Positions 43,663-55,107 are shown, counted from the stretch's first letter. The stretch is DNA of 64,000 nt from Hemicordylus capensis (GCF_027244095.1 NC_069671.1:9429982-9493981), one strand, 5' to 3'. Program-made: numbers and translations. The notes: generated by a model not told the origin, from the letters alone.

Positions 43663-45117
43663 TAGGGCTGTGCGTTTTGTTTTGGATACAAAATGTTTTG
43701 TGCCCAAAACAGGCCATTTCGGCTGTTTTGTAGCCGAACCAAAACATGCAATGCTCAAAACAGAAAATTTTGTAGCCGAAACAAAACAGCCCTGTTTCGG
43801 ATATAAAACGTTTTGTTGTTTCGGCTGTTTTGGAACTCCATTTTGCAATCATGAAAAGTCTTTCTACTTCAGTCTCCACTTTGGGTTTTGACATCTGTTT
43901 GAATTTCCAGCCCTTCCAGCCTGCAGATTGGCCGGCGAAAGCATGGGCTGATCTTCTGGTAATTGCCTCCTCATTCCTTTTAAGGAAATTTAAGGGTAAA
44001 TTTTACCCTCATTGGCCAGTGGGCAGTGTGCACACTGCATGGGGAAGTGTGCATTTCATTGTTGTTGTTTCACACTGTTGTGTGTAGATCAATTGCATTT
44101 CTGGGAGGGGGGATATGGATGTGCATGACCTTTGGGAATCTGCCTGGTTCTTTGCAAAGCTCTGCTGTTGTTGAAGTGTGATGTTGATGTTATTTGGGGT
44201 GGATTAGAGGCAGAAAGGGGGATTTGGGGGCAGAAGAGTGGGTCAGGTGGTAGTGCCCCAATGGGTGTCTGCTGTCACCCAGATTCCAAAGGAATTGGGA
44301 AAAGGGCTGATTTTTAAAGAATTTCTGAAGTTTACATGTCTTTGGGGCAGATTCATGGCAGAAAGGGGGCCTGAGGGGCAAAACAGTGGGTTGGGTGGCA
44401 GTGCCCCAAGGGGTGCCTGTCACAACCCAGATTCCAAAGGAATAGGGCAAATGGCTGATTTCTCAGGAGTTGTTGAAGTTTACGCATCTTTAAGGTCCCC
44501 CCCTTTGGGAATAATGGAGGTTTCAGCAGACCCATCACTCCACGGGGGGGGGGGCACTGTGGTGGCTGGAAGCAAGTGGTAGAGTAGTGCACATAGGTGC
44601 CAACCACCCCCATGGGGTGCTGCTAACCCATGCGGTGCTGGGTTCTGTTGTTTCTGAGGTGTTCTGAGTGTAGATTCTCTGGTAGCATATGAGATTTTCA
44701 ACGACAAACCATGAATCCACTCTCATATGCTACCAGAGAATCTACACTCAGAACACCTCAGAAACAACAGAACCCAGTACCCCATGGGTTAGCATGAAGC
44801 TATACTTATGCTGAAACCTCTATTATTCTGTATGGGAAAAATCTTAAACTTCAAAAATTCACCAAAAATCATCCCTTTGCCTCTGAAATTTGGGTGGTAG
44901 CTTCCACCCATTGGGCACTAGCACCCCCAATCACTAGTTTTACCCCGGGGGTCATTTTTTAAAATCCAAAATGTTTCAGATTCAGATTTTGCAATTTCAA
45001 ACAAAGAACAAAATTGGGGTGTTTCAGATTGGTTGATTTCAAACAAAGAACAAAATGGGGGTGTTTCGGATTCAGGCCAAAAACAAAACAGGAAAAAGAA
45101 AAAAACACACAACGCTA
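43663..45117. mobile_element. Foldback transposon 1 (TAGGGCTGTGCG ends), 1455 bp
   Basis: TAGGGCTGTGCGTTTTG at the left and AACACACAACGCTA at the right, flanked by CTCCAATT (43655-43662) and CTCTAATT (45118-45125), an 8 bp duplication with one difference. The ends are packed with AAAACAGNNGAAA and TTTCGGCTGTTTTG words. The centre is a perfect hairpin (44638-44777). CCCCAAGGGGTGCCTG-type modules repeat around it in direct and inverted order. No transposase. By duplication length it is hAT-like. Confidence 0.8.
44638..44777. repeat. Perfect 56 bp inverted repeat with a 28 bp loop
   Basis: Arms 44638-44693 and 44722-44777 are exact complements, starting CTGGGTTCTGTTGTTTCTGA. With two mismatches the pairing extends about 18 bp further outward. 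The matching region of foldback transposon 2 (about 51950-52090) is the same structure, but imperfect. Confidence 0.95.
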
Positions 45118-45125
45118 CTCTAATT

Positions 45126-45855
45126 CTCCTTTCCCACAAATCTCTCCCACAATCCCTCTCCCTCCTTCCTTCCTTCTTTCCTTCCTTCCTTATTTCCCTC
45201 CCCCCCTCCTACCTGGTCATTCATCTCTTTGTTATCATGCCTACAAGCCATTATTTTAGATTGCACACTTCCCTGAGCACATCAATTTTGGGTCAGGAAT
45301 ATCAGAAATTGCCCTATATGAGCCATTTCAAAAGAAGATCAAGGAAGTTCCCAATACAAACTGAAGAAGCCCATTTCAGTTTGGACTTCTTCAGGGGAAA
45401 TCAGAGCTTTCCAAAACTCCAAATGGGAGCTGTTGGGAGTCTGTGTGCTCCCCGCCCCCATGTCTGTGGCTGGCAATCATCCCCCCCCCAAAAAAACCCC
45501 ACTTCTGCCATCTCTCTGTCCACCTGCTTGTCCTGCTTGTATTTATCTCCTTTTTTTAAAAAAAAAAATGCCCATTTTAAACAAACTTAATTTTTTAAAA
45601 ATTTAAGCAACCAATTTCTGCGTTTCCCTCTGAGATTCTCTGATGTTACATCATTTCCCTTATGTTTGATGTTACATCACTTGCCCTGCGATTCTCTGGT
45701 GTTACATTACTTTTTTTCCAGGGATTTTTGCTGGGGGGAAACCAACCCCGACCCTGGCATCTTGAAAGGTCCAAAGGACCCCGAACCAACATTTGTGGCA
45801 TCAGATTAGATCAGGTTGGACCCTATTCCAACATTTGCCAGCATGCACAGCCCTA
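45126..45855. mobile_element. Probable right part of a third foldback element
   Basis: TTCC-rich sequence at 45160-45200, an inverted pair (ACTGAAGAAGCCCATTTCAG), three nearby copies of GATTCTCTG(A/G)TGTTACATCA-like words at 45632-45715, and a terminal CATGCACAGCCCTA at 45842-45855 that matches foldback ends. No left end was found. Confidence 0.45.
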
Positions 45856-46638
45856 AAAGGCAGTATCTAAATGTAGCCACCAACCTTTTGGCAGGGTTAC
45901 TGGGAGGCAGATAAAATTGCTTCATGAACTGACGGGCAAGACACCAGTTGACTATCCCCATGTTTCTGTTGACAATTCTGTTGACATAACCCAGGAGCTG
46001 CCTCCCAATTCTATTCCTTACTATTATTTTTGTCACGAAACAAAAGGGAGTTAATGTGAACCCACCTTTTGTCTCTGCCTACATGTTCATTTTTCTCTAG
46101 GTCAGTGCAGCATGAAAACTCCACTCTAGGGATGTCAGGTAATGGATTGCTCTCCGCTTGACTTTTTTTTTGGCTTTTAATTAAACTTGTCAAATGGATG
46201 CTGTCACAAAATGTACTCCGTTTTGTTCCTCTTGTAGGTGTATATATATATTTTAGAAAATTAATTGCTTTGATCATGGCTTGAAAGGCGGAAGAATGGA
46301 GGCGACCACAGCAATGGATTTAGCAGCTGACCTATTACTCTCCAGGAAAATGGAACCATGATGGAACTTCTCAAATACAAATTTGGAAAGTATTAATGTC
46401 ACTTTCAATCTAACAAATGTTTGACCTTCTTTTTTACAGAAATGATCGAGGTTGGTGCTCAGTTTAAATGCTCACAGGGGAAAAAAAAATAAAAATCATC
46501 CAGAGAAAGCTTGCAAAAGCTTCATTGGTTTGCTTCGTGGTGGTGATGAATTCACAACTAGGGGAGTTTGAAATGTACCAGCCGACAGCCTAACATTGCA
46601 CTCCTGCAAGGATGTAACATTAGCATAAGGCTATTGTG
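45856..46638. other. Apparently unique island
   Basis: The region 46150-46520 is unique and AT-rich (GGCTTTTAATTAAACTTGTC, AGAAAATTAATTGCTTTGAT, TTGGAAAGTATTAATGTCAC) and looks like a non-coding regulatory element. No gene. Confidence 0.4.
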
Positions 46639-47055
46639 CAGGAGTTTCCAACCTGTGGTCCTCCAGATGTCGTTGAACTACAACTCCCATCACCCCCTGC
46701 CACAATTTGTTGTAGTTGTTGCAGAACTACAGAACTGCAGAACTACAGCTCCCATCACCCCCTGTGACAATTTGTTGTAGTTATGGCTGAACTACAACTC
46801 CCATCACCCCCTGCCACAATTTGTTGTAGTTGTGGCTGAACTACCACTCCCATCATCCCATGCCACAATTTATTGTAGTTGTAGCTGTTGTAGCTGCACT
46901 ACAACTCCCGAAATTCCCCACCACAACATGTTGAAGTCATAGTTGTAGCTGGACTACAACTCACATCGTTCCCCACAAAAAATATTATTTGTGGTGGGGG
47001 TGATGGGAATTCTAGTTCAGCAACATCTGGAGGACCACGGGTTGGGAACCCCTAC
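46639..47055. mobile_element. Palindromic hAT MITE with an amplified core
   Basis: Outer arms CCAACCTGTGGTCCTCCAGA and its complement near 47017-47048 match over about 33 bp with three differences. Between them, a unit of about 48-63 bp carrying ACTACAACTCCCATCACCCC and ACAATTTGTTGTAGTTG is repeated about six times. Normal copies (23169, 56958) have only one unit per arm. Confidence 0.75.
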
Positions 47056-47311
47056 ACGGGTGCAAAGGCGCTGGTGCAACATGATGGGGAACCTGTGGCA
47101 CGCCTCATGTTTCCCGGGGCACCTTTGTGCAGAAGCACAGTTGCGAAAATCCTTGTGATTTATTTAGCACGGCTACCCAATCTTCTTGCAGGATGCTGGC
47201 CACCGTATTAAGGAATAGGCCCCAGCCCTTCTGAATGCAGGCTGCTTTGTAATGCACTCAGCTCCTGCCCCCATACAGCCCTCCCTACCAGTTTCCTCCA
47301 CCTCTTCTAAC

Positions 47312-47625
47312 CAGAGGAACACAGGAAGTTGCCATATACTGAGTCAGACCCTTGGTCCATCTAGCTCAGTATTGTCTACACAGACTGGCAGCAGCTTCCC
47401 CAAGGTTGCAAGGCAGGCAGGAGTCTCTCTCAGCTCTATCTGACGATGCCAGGGAGGGAACCTGGCTCCTCTGTCTGCAAGCAGATACTCTTCCCAGAAC
47501 AGCCCTATCCCCTAAGAGGAATCTCTTACACTGCTCACACATGTAGTCTCCCATTCACATGCAAACCAAGGCTGACTCTACTTGGCAAAGGGGACAATTC
47601 ATGCCTGCTACCACAAGACCAGCTC
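47312..47625 (-). mobile_element. 5S/tRNA composite SINE
   Basis: AGAGGAACACAGGAAGTTGC to CCACAAGACCAGCTCTGTC, with a small duplication (AGGCAGGCAGGAGTC). Confidence 0.8.
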
Positions 47626-47756
47626 TGTCTCCTCCCTGATCTGCTCTTCTGACGGGGTCAGAGAACCAAATCTGCTCTTTTGCAGGGCTGGGGGAAGTGG
47701 CAGTGGGAAAAGCTCACTGGTGGAGTCAGGAAATGCCTTGGAGACATTTAGAAACA

Positions 47757-47987
47757 TAAGAACATAGGAAGCTGCCAAATACTGAGTCAGACCATTAGTC
47801 CCTCTCACTCAGTACTGTCAGTATTCCAAGTTCCCTCCCTGGCAGCATCTCCAAGATAGGGCTGAGAGAGATTCCTGCCTGCAACCTTGGAGAAGCCGCT
47901 GCCAGTCTGTGTAGACAATACTGAGCTAGATGGACCAAGGGTCTGACTCCGTATATGGCAGCTGCCTATGTTCCTAAGGGCGACCAG
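47757..47987. mobile_element. SINE foldback (tail inverted against body)
   Basis: A minus-strand tail (47757-47826, AACATAGGAAGCTGCCAAAT) is joined directly to a plus-strand SINE body and tail (47827-47987, TTCCAAGTTCCCTCCCTGGC to CTGCCTATGTTCCTA). The two tails can pair. Confidence 0.75.
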
Positions 47988-48288
47988 TAAGTCCCACACT
48001 GTTCCCAGAGGGAGGGGGTTGCTGCTCAAAATGGGTGGAAGGAGAAAGTCTGGGGTGTTCCTCTATGGCCAGCCCAAGGCCTGCCCTGTACACCCCTGAG
48101 CCAATAGGCAGCCGGGGAAGCTTCATGTCAATTCAAATTGAGGATGGGGCAAAGAAGCCATGCCCCGAATGGGTCGGGAGCGAGCGGCCGGCGCATTCCC
48201 AGTTCTGCACCCTTGGCAACATCACTGCATGAGATGTAGTAAATAAATAATGTGGAGCAAGCCCATTCTGGAATGGGGGCTGTTCTCT
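47988..48288. other. Intergenic DNA, no recognised gene
   Basis: GC-richer unique sequence. A short AATAAATAAT run lies before the hAT element. No gene. Confidence 0.4.
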
Positions 48289-48679
48289 CAGGGGCGTAAC
48301 TATAATAGGGCAAGGGGAGACAGTTGTCCGGGGGCCCACTGCCTTGGGCCCCCCCCAGAGGCAAGTCACATGACTGACTCCTCCAGCTGCTCGCCTGCCT
48401 GGGCTTCCTTCAGTTGTATTCATCCTCCGAAATTGATGTGAGTGTTAAGACCTGGAGCTACCAGAACAGATTGTCTTTCTCTAGTACCATTAAATGACTT
48501 GTATCGTCCACAATTTACAAAACCTTTTAAAATATATATAAGAATTTTTACTCTGCTTTTTGTTACCACAATTCAGCCTCATTTAAGATTTCTTGACTTC
48601 ATGAGCTGAGCTTCAGTGAGGGTGGGGGGCCATTTTAAAATCTTGTCTCTGGGCCCACTCCAACCTTGCTACGCCCCTG
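48289..48679. mobile_element. hAT-like element, short copy 3 (CAGGGGCGTAAC ends)
   Basis: 391 bp. Ends CAGGGGCGTAACTATAATAG and CAACCTTGCTACGCCCCTG match copies 1 and 2, and both subterminal blocks (GGGCAAGGGGAGACAGTTGT; AAATCTTGTCTCTGGGCCC) are kept. The interior differs, so it is a deletion derivative or a subfamily. No clean target duplication was seen. Confidence 0.8.
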
Positions 48680-49743
48680 TCTCAGACAGGGCCTCCTGGA
48701 AATGGCTCCTCCTTTCTTCCTGGTCTTCTGTGTGACTAGGTGCCACCACCTCCTCCTGCCATTTAGAGCGCCTCTCACACAGCACTCTAAGCTCCTTAAA
48801 GTTCTTTGCTTCATTGAATCGGTGAGATAACGGGTTTCATGTGCGGATGAGCCTTTTTGTCTGAAACTCCCCCCCCCCCACTTTCCCCCCGCCATAGAGA
48901 AGCAATGCACCTCCACACACACAGACACAGACACACACACACACACACAGTGCTTCGGGTGGAATGTTTAAATTAGAAAATATCACTCATGCATTTGAAA
49001 TTATCTATGTTTTAATAAGCGGCTTACCTGGATATTAAAGTGCATTCCGGGTGCTTATGGGAGCATGGCTAGAAGAGTATCAGACACATTTGCTTCAGCC
49101 ATATAGTAATCAGAAACATGCCACCCATGAAATACACTTATGAGTTTTCTTGCTGTGCCCCAGGTTCCCCCACCTCCCACGTTTGGCATCAGTTCAGAAC
49201 TGCTGGAATTCGTTGATCAGGCTTTCCTGTGCAAAAGAAAGAGGAGGCAAACTCCAAGCAGGTATGGGGAAAATATGGAGAGAGCCCGTGCTCACAATCA
49301 GGAATCAGAGGGTAGGAGGCAGTAAAGGCACCTTCTGCTGACTGTGAGAGCCCACGGTAAAACCACCTAACCAGCCCACTAAAACCCATAGAGCCCAACT
49401 TCTCTATCTTGATCTTAACTGAGGCTGGCGGAAACGAGACGTCCTTGTACCGTAGAGTTTGGTCATGTGGGTGCATTCGGCATTTTAAAAACCTTGTGGC
49501 TGCTGGCGCCATCTTTATCATAGAGTCCTGTGGCTAGAGGGCTGCTATACAGCAACAGATCTCTTCTGCTTGTCCCCTCTGGCCTTGGGACTTTATGATA
49601 AAGATGGCCACTAGCAGACCCAGATTTTGTTTCCCCTTCCCGGAATGCCAGGATCCTTGGTCATCTGCAGAGTGAGTTTGCAGAGACACACAGAACCTAT
49701 GCTCACATGTTGGGAACCAGGTGTGGGCTTTTCCCACCCACAA
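48680..49743. other. Intergenic DNA with (AC)n and an unclassified repeat word
   Basis: (CA)n lies at 48914-48949. GCCATCTTTATCATAGAGTC (49509-49528) and the inverted ACTTTATGATAAAGATGGCC (49591-49610) form an inverted pair, suggesting an element end. Otherwise unique, with no gene. Confidence 0.45.
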
Positions 49744-50110
49744 AGCTGGTCTTGTGGTAGCAAGCATAATGTGTCCCCTTAGCTAAGTGGGGTCTGCCCC
49801 GGTTGCATATGAATGGGAGACTAGAAGTGTGAGCACTGTAAGATATTCCACTTAGTTCCCTCCCTGGCAGCATCTCCAAGATAAGGCTGAGAGAGGTTCT
49901 TGCCCGCAACCTTGGAGAAGCCGCTGCCAGTCTGTGAAGACAATACTGAGCTAGATGGACCAATGGTCTGACTCAGTATATGGCAGCTTCCTATGTTCCT
50001 AAAACTTGAAGAAGCTGCTGCTGGTCAGTGTAGTCCCTGGCAGCATCTCCAAGATGGGGCTGGAGGAGACTCTTGCCTGTAACCTTGGAGAACCTGTACC
50101 TGTATCTGTA
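49744..50110 (+). mobile_element. Composite SINE with deletion, then a SINE tail scrap
   Basis: 49744-50001 runs from AAGCTGGTCTTGTGGTAGC to CAGCTTCCTATGTTCCTA, but the tRNA-like module is deleted at ATATTCCACTTAGTTCCC. 50003-50110 is a fragment of tail and body (GCTGCTGCTGGTCAGTGTAG). Confidence 0.75.
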
Positions 50111-50306
50111 ACCTGTACTGTGAGGGGTGTGCGTGGAACTGGCTGGTCCGGTCCGGTTCAAGTCCAAACCGGACCCAAACCAGACTGGGTCACTTCAGTC
50201 CGGCACCTCCTTGAACCCCCACATTTCGGTTTGGTTCTTTTAAAAAAATATTTTTATTTTTATTTTTAATTTACCCCCTCTGGGGGCAGTTCTCTGAGGT
50301 GGCAGG

Positions 50307-51235
50307 TAGGCTTGTGCATTTCAATTCGGTTACAAAACATTTTGTGCCCGTAAATGGCAATTTCGGAGGTTTTGTAACCAAAACAAAATCAAGAATTAAA
50401 AAACAGAGATTTTTGTTTCCAAATCAAAATGACTGTGTTTCGGATAGAATGCTTTGTTCTTTGGGAAAGCATTGCAATTGAAATTGACTTTTCTGACTCT
50501 CTCCACTCCAGCTGAGGCACTGAGTGAGTGATTAGCAGAAGATAAGATATGCAAAAAGCTTTTGAGCTTGAATGGTTTAGTTAAGTATGTGTTGTATTCA
50601 GTGTGATTGAAATGCAAACTGACCTTGCAAAGCGATTTGGAAGACAGCATTTTGAGACAGAAATGTCCAAATATCTTTGGGAGCTCAATGCAGTTGCAAA
50701 GCTCTTGCTAAAAGCCATGGTATAAATTGTGTGGAGAAGCTTTTCGAGAACCTGGTTAGGAAAGTTCTGAAATTACACAGGTTTTTCTTTCCAAAGGTTT
50801 AGAAAGAATCTCTTGACTTGTCCAGGGGTCTTTTGAAGAGCTATTTTGTTTTTCTTCTGATTTTTATGAGTTATAGTAGTGTCTATGTTTTGCTGCCCAA
50901 GTTGAGCAGTCTAATGTAATTTAGGCCACAATGTAATTTGGTGGGACATGATATCTAAGCCAGTGGTTCACAACTTTTGCCATTGCAGGAACAGGTCATC
51001 CACATGAGACTACAGGAGATAAAAGGAGGGGTGGGTGGGGAATATCTCTGTCAATTTATTTTGAGATCCCCAGGAATCTTAGTTGCTTCTCTCTTTCTTG
51101 TAACCATGATCCATGGTAAATGCAGTGATGATAAATCTCAACAATTCTGAACAGTAGGCTGATTTGTTTGGGCTATGGCTCACTCCACTTCAGTTAAATG
51201 AACATTTGAAGCAGTTCCATAGTACCAAGGCAGTT

Positions 51236-51276
<41 letters not shown>

Positions 51277-52712
51277 ACTTTATATCCCACTCTTCCTCCA
51301 AGGAGCCCAGAGCGGTGTACTACATACTTAGGTTTCTCCTCACAACAACCCTGTACAGTAGGTTAGGCTGAGAGAACTGACTGGCCCAGAGTCACCCAGC
51401 TAGTATCATGGCTGAATGGGGATTTACGCTCCAGTCTCCCTGGTCCTAGTCCAGCACTCTAACCACTACACCACGCTGGCTCATTGGTCTATCTTGCTAT
51501 CTCAAATGACCTGTGGTCACTGTTCCATGGAGAGGGAGTGTTTTTATTGAAAGATTGCTTGAATCCACAAATGGGTTGTGCTGCTGTGCTAGTGCCACAG
51601 GGACAGGCTCACACCCGCTGCAAAATTCTCAAATAACTGTGCCAAAAAATTAAGTGTCGTTGTTCATCATTCTCTTCATTCTTTCAACTTGTTTATGTGG
51701 GGCTTCAGGGGAAAAACAGTGGGTTGGGTGGCAGTGCCCCAAGGGTGGTGCACCCAGATTCCAAATAGGCCGAAGGACTGATTTCTAAGGAATATTTGAG
51801 GTTTATGCGTCAATATATATATATAGGAAATAATGGAGGTTTCAGAAGCCCCATAACTCCACCTGGGGGGCACTGGGATGGCCCGAAGCAAGTGGTGGTG
51901 TAGTGCACAGAGTGTGCCAACCACCCCCCTAGATTGCTAACCCATTGTGGTACTGGGCTTTGTTGTTTCTGAGGTGTTGAGTTTAGATTCACTGGTAGCA
52001 AATGAGATTTTTAATGAAAAACCATGAATCCACTCTCATATGCTACTAGTGAATCTACTCTTAGAACACCTCTAGAACAAAAAAACCCTGTACTTCATGG
52101 GTTGGCAACCCATGTGGGTGGTTGGCACCCTATGTGCACTACACCGCCACTTGCTCTGGGCCACCCCAGTGCCCTTCAAGTGGAGTTATGGGACTGCAGA
52201 AACCTCCATTATACCCTACGAGGAAAATCTGAAAGATGTGTAAGCTCATTAATTCTTTAAAAATCAGCCCTTTGCAAAATTCCTCTGAAAAAAATTGTGG
52301 TAGCTTCCTTGCACCAACTGGACACTACTACCAACCATCCTCCACTCTGGGCCACCCCACCCCACCCCCCGCATGAAACCATACTTTTTCTGAAACCTCC
52401 ACCATACCCTATGGGGAAAATCTGAAAGAAGTGCAAACTTCAAAAATTCACCAAATATCAGCAGTTTGCCCAATTCCTTTGACATTTTTGTGGTAGCTTC
52501 CACTCATTGGGCACTATAACCCCCACCCACTCTTTTGACCATGTGACCCATTTTTAATCTGAATTAATTCATTTTCGGATTTCTGATTAATTCAGATACA
52601 AAACAAAACGGGGGTGATTCGGAAGGCTTAATTTTGGACAAAATACAAAATGGGGTTGATTCGGATTTGGTACAAATCAAAACAGAAAAAAAATACAAAA
52701 TGTGCAACCCTA
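50307..52712. mobile_element. Foldback transposon 2 (TAGGCTTGTGCA ends), 2406 bp
   Basis: Ends TAGGCTTGTGCATTT and AAATGTGCAACCCTA, with an exact 8 bp duplication GTGGCAGG (50299-50306 and 52713-52720). The right half repeats the plan of foldback 1: CCCAGTGCCCTTCAAG-like modules, a central imperfect hairpin at about 51950-52090, and AAAATCTGAAAGA-type words. A Sauria SINE adds about 250 bp. No transposase. Confidence 0.85.
51236..51483 (-). mobile_element. Sauria-type SINE with (TTTA)n tail
   Basis: (TTTA)n at 51237-51272, then TATATCCCACTCTTCCTCC, CACAACAACCCTGTACAGTA, GGCCCAGAGTCACCCAGC and CACTCTAACCACTACACC. It sits inside foldback transposon 2, so it is younger. Confidence 0.9.
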
Positions 52713-52917
52713 GTGGCAGGTGGGTCCACAGAGGTTTCCCCTCCCCCTGCCAGCCTCTCTTCCTTCCACAACCAACCCATGTGGCCATTCTTTGGCCTGT
52801 TCAGGCCTTTCTCCCGCCACCGCAGCTGTTTTGGAGGCCGCCACAGCCGCAAAATGGGCCTCTGTGGTCACCAAGAGTCGACACCGACTCAATGGCACAC
52901 TTTGCCTTTACCTTCTA

Positions 52918-53172
52918 TGCGTGCAGAAGGTCCCAGTTTCAATCCCTAGCATCTCCAGGTAGGGCTGGGAAAGACTTGTGTGTTGGGCTTGGGTCCTTAG
53001 CTCAGTGGAAGAGCATCTGCTTTACCTGCAGAAGTTCCCAGGTTCAATTCCTGGCATCTCCATTTAGGACTAGGAAAGATCCCTTGTCTGAACCCTTGGA
53101 GAGCAGTGAATATAGACAATACTGAGCTAAATGGACCAATGGTCTGACTTGCTATAAAGTAGCCTCTGTAAG
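52918..53172 (+). mobile_element. tRNA-Ala-type SINEs, a scrap and a full copy
   Basis: 52918-52980 is a headless scrap (GTGCAGAAGGTCCCAGTTTC). 52985-53172 is complete, with TTAGCTCAGTGGAAGAGCAT, GGTTCAATTCC and tail GACAATACTGAGCTAAATGG. No 5S head in either. Confidence 0.75.
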
Positions 53173-54245
53173 CTCTTGAGATCAAGGGGCAATTTAAGCC
53201 ATCAAGACCATAGACATGGCAGCATTTTATAAAAGCTGATCCTTTGGTGAATGAGTGAGTTCAAGAGCCAGGAATCCATTGCAAATCTCAGCAAGAGAGG
53301 AATTCTCCTTGACATTCTGTTGCATCTTGTAGGCTGGGTTTCAGAGAGAACTTCTCACAGTAGCAAATTTGCTCTCCACTACTTAAAGCACTGGTTGAAC
53401 TAATGACTTGAATCAACCAAAGAGGATAAGCCACTTCACTCCCTTGCTCTCTCTTCTAATCTTTTTGGAATGGAGTATTAAATATGACCGTTTTTATGGT
53501 CCTGTTGGTTGCACAGGAGAATTAACAACCTGCCTTCAGTTTAAGGCACACAGAATGGATTTCCGGCTTGTCAGATTGCGGGGCTGTGAAAGAAACAGAA
53601 GGGCTTTGTTTTTTTAAAGGAGAGACATATTCAAAATTTTCATTGAGATGAAGAGAGACATGGGTGCGTTCTCACATACCTTCTGAGGAGACATTTTGCA
53701 AACTCGGTCACAAGCCCGAGGCTCTTTAGTCTTTGTTGCTCCTCCTACAAATAACAAATGAAACAGGTTGCATTGTATTTACTTGAATGTAAGAATAGCC
53801 TAAGAATGGGGCTGTTGGATCCGATCACAATCGATCTAGACAGGGGTGATATCAGAGGTCATCTAGGACTCCCCTGCTAACTGAGCAAAGAGGCGCCTTT
53901 TTAAAATGGCGATTCTCTTTACTGAGCAGGGGGAGAGCAACTGGTCCGATCCAACCCCAGAACAGCATCCCTGCAGTGGCTATTGCCGGAGTCTATCTTA
54001 AGTTTCTTTTTTAGATTGTGATCCCTTTGGGGACAGGGAGCCATCTTTATGTATTTATATCTATGTAAACTGCTTTGGGAACTTTTGTTAAAAAGCGGTA
54101 TATAAATCTTTGTCATATTGTCATCTTCGTCTTCGTAGTTGGTCACCAGTCAAAGGTCCATGCCCAAGACACATCAAGAGTCCATGCTGCACATTGAGGA
54201 TCCAGTGTTGGCTAACCAGAGCCTTACTCAGACTTTAGGAACAAT
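53173..54245. other. Intergenic DNA with a LINE tail at 53985-54125
   Basis: TTAGATTGTGATCCCTTTGG, GGGACAGGGAGCCATCTTTA and TCTATGTAAACTGCTTTGGG form the 3' end of a CR1/L2-related LINE or its SINE partner. Elsewhere unique, with no gene. Confidence 0.55.
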
Positions 54246-54549
54246 ATAGGGACATAGGGAGCTGCCATATATTGAGTCAGACCATGGGTCCATCTAGCTC
54301 AGTATTGTCTACACAGACTGGTAGTGGCTTCTCTAAGGTTACAGGGAGGAGTCTCTCCCGGCCCTGTCTAGAGATGCCAGTAAAGGAATCTGGGACCTTA
54401 TTTATGCAAGCATGCAGGTGCTGTTCCTAGAGCATCCCACCCCCTGAGGGGAATATCTCACGGTTCTCACATGTAATCTCCCATTCAAATGCAAACCAGG
54501 GCAGACCCTGCTTAGCAAAGGGGACAATTCATGCTTGCTGCCACAAAAC
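54246..54549 (-). mobile_element. 5S/tRNA composite SINE
   Basis: From ATAGGGACATAGGGAGCTGC to CTTGCTGCCACAAAACCC. The tRNA-derived module (AAGCATGCAGGTGCTGTTCC) is readable. Confidence 0.8.
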
Positions 54550-55107
54550 CCATATCATGTTGTGTGTGCAATCAGGTGTTTGTACAGATGCACATATTTT
54601 TGTGTGCCCAATGCTACAGGCATCCAGTTTAAAACTGGACCTGAGAACAGAACCCCTCAAACGCAAGATACAGATAGAAAGTGAACTACTGTACATCTGT
54701 TGGGCATGGTGTGTGAACAGCTCTGTAGGCTTGTTCTCACATCCATTAACTGGGTAAGATTAGCATCCTACCCAGATTCGGAAGCTCTGCATGCTCCTGT
54801 GCGATCGTGTGCGAGTAAGAAGCAAGGGAGGAGGCATGAGCAATAATCATTTGTGAAGTTAGCACTGGGTAGGCGGGCTTTTCCCTGCTGGGCTGGAGCC
54901 TTGAACATGATCATATTTCCCTTGCCTCTTACATTGTTCCAGAGTCCAGAAGCCACAACCAAAAAGGCCCTGTCTCTTGTCCCAGCTCTTGAATTGGGTA
55001 CGACAAGTATCTATTGCTGGTCCTGAGAATCAGCCCCATGAATATACAGGAATGCTGGACATGGATTGTGCATGTGTTGAGCAGAACATCTGAATCTGGT
55101 CCAGGGT
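54550..55107. other. Intergenic DNA with a possible MITE end
   Basis: GGCTTGTTCTCACATCC at 54727-54743 resembles the TTCTCAC-type ends, but no partner end is clear. No gene. Confidence 0.35.

Larger units (their letters stand above)
50119..52915. mobile_element. GGTGTGCGTGGAAC transposon interrupted by foldback 2
   Basis: The left part (50119-50306: GGTCCGGTCCGGTTCAAGTC) and right part (52713-52860: GCCACCGCAGCTGTTTTGGA) belong to the family at 20842-21490. The insert at 50307-52712 divides them. The right end is lost where a BovB-type SINE tail (AAGAGTCGACACCGACTCAA) begins at about 52872. Confidence 0.6.

Noticed and set aside
45033-45590. A 185-codon frame as a gene
   Set aside because: It runs through the end of a foldback transposon and a TTCC-rich tract; composition explains the openness.
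46639-47055. A CRISPR-like or satellite array
   Set aside because: Unit lengths vary, the repeats diverge, and the outer arms identify a MITE; a vertebrate nuclear context excludes CRISPR.
48281-48687. A target duplication for hAT-like copy 3
   Set aside because: TGTTCTCT on the left and TCTCAGAC on the right share only a partial word, not a duplication.
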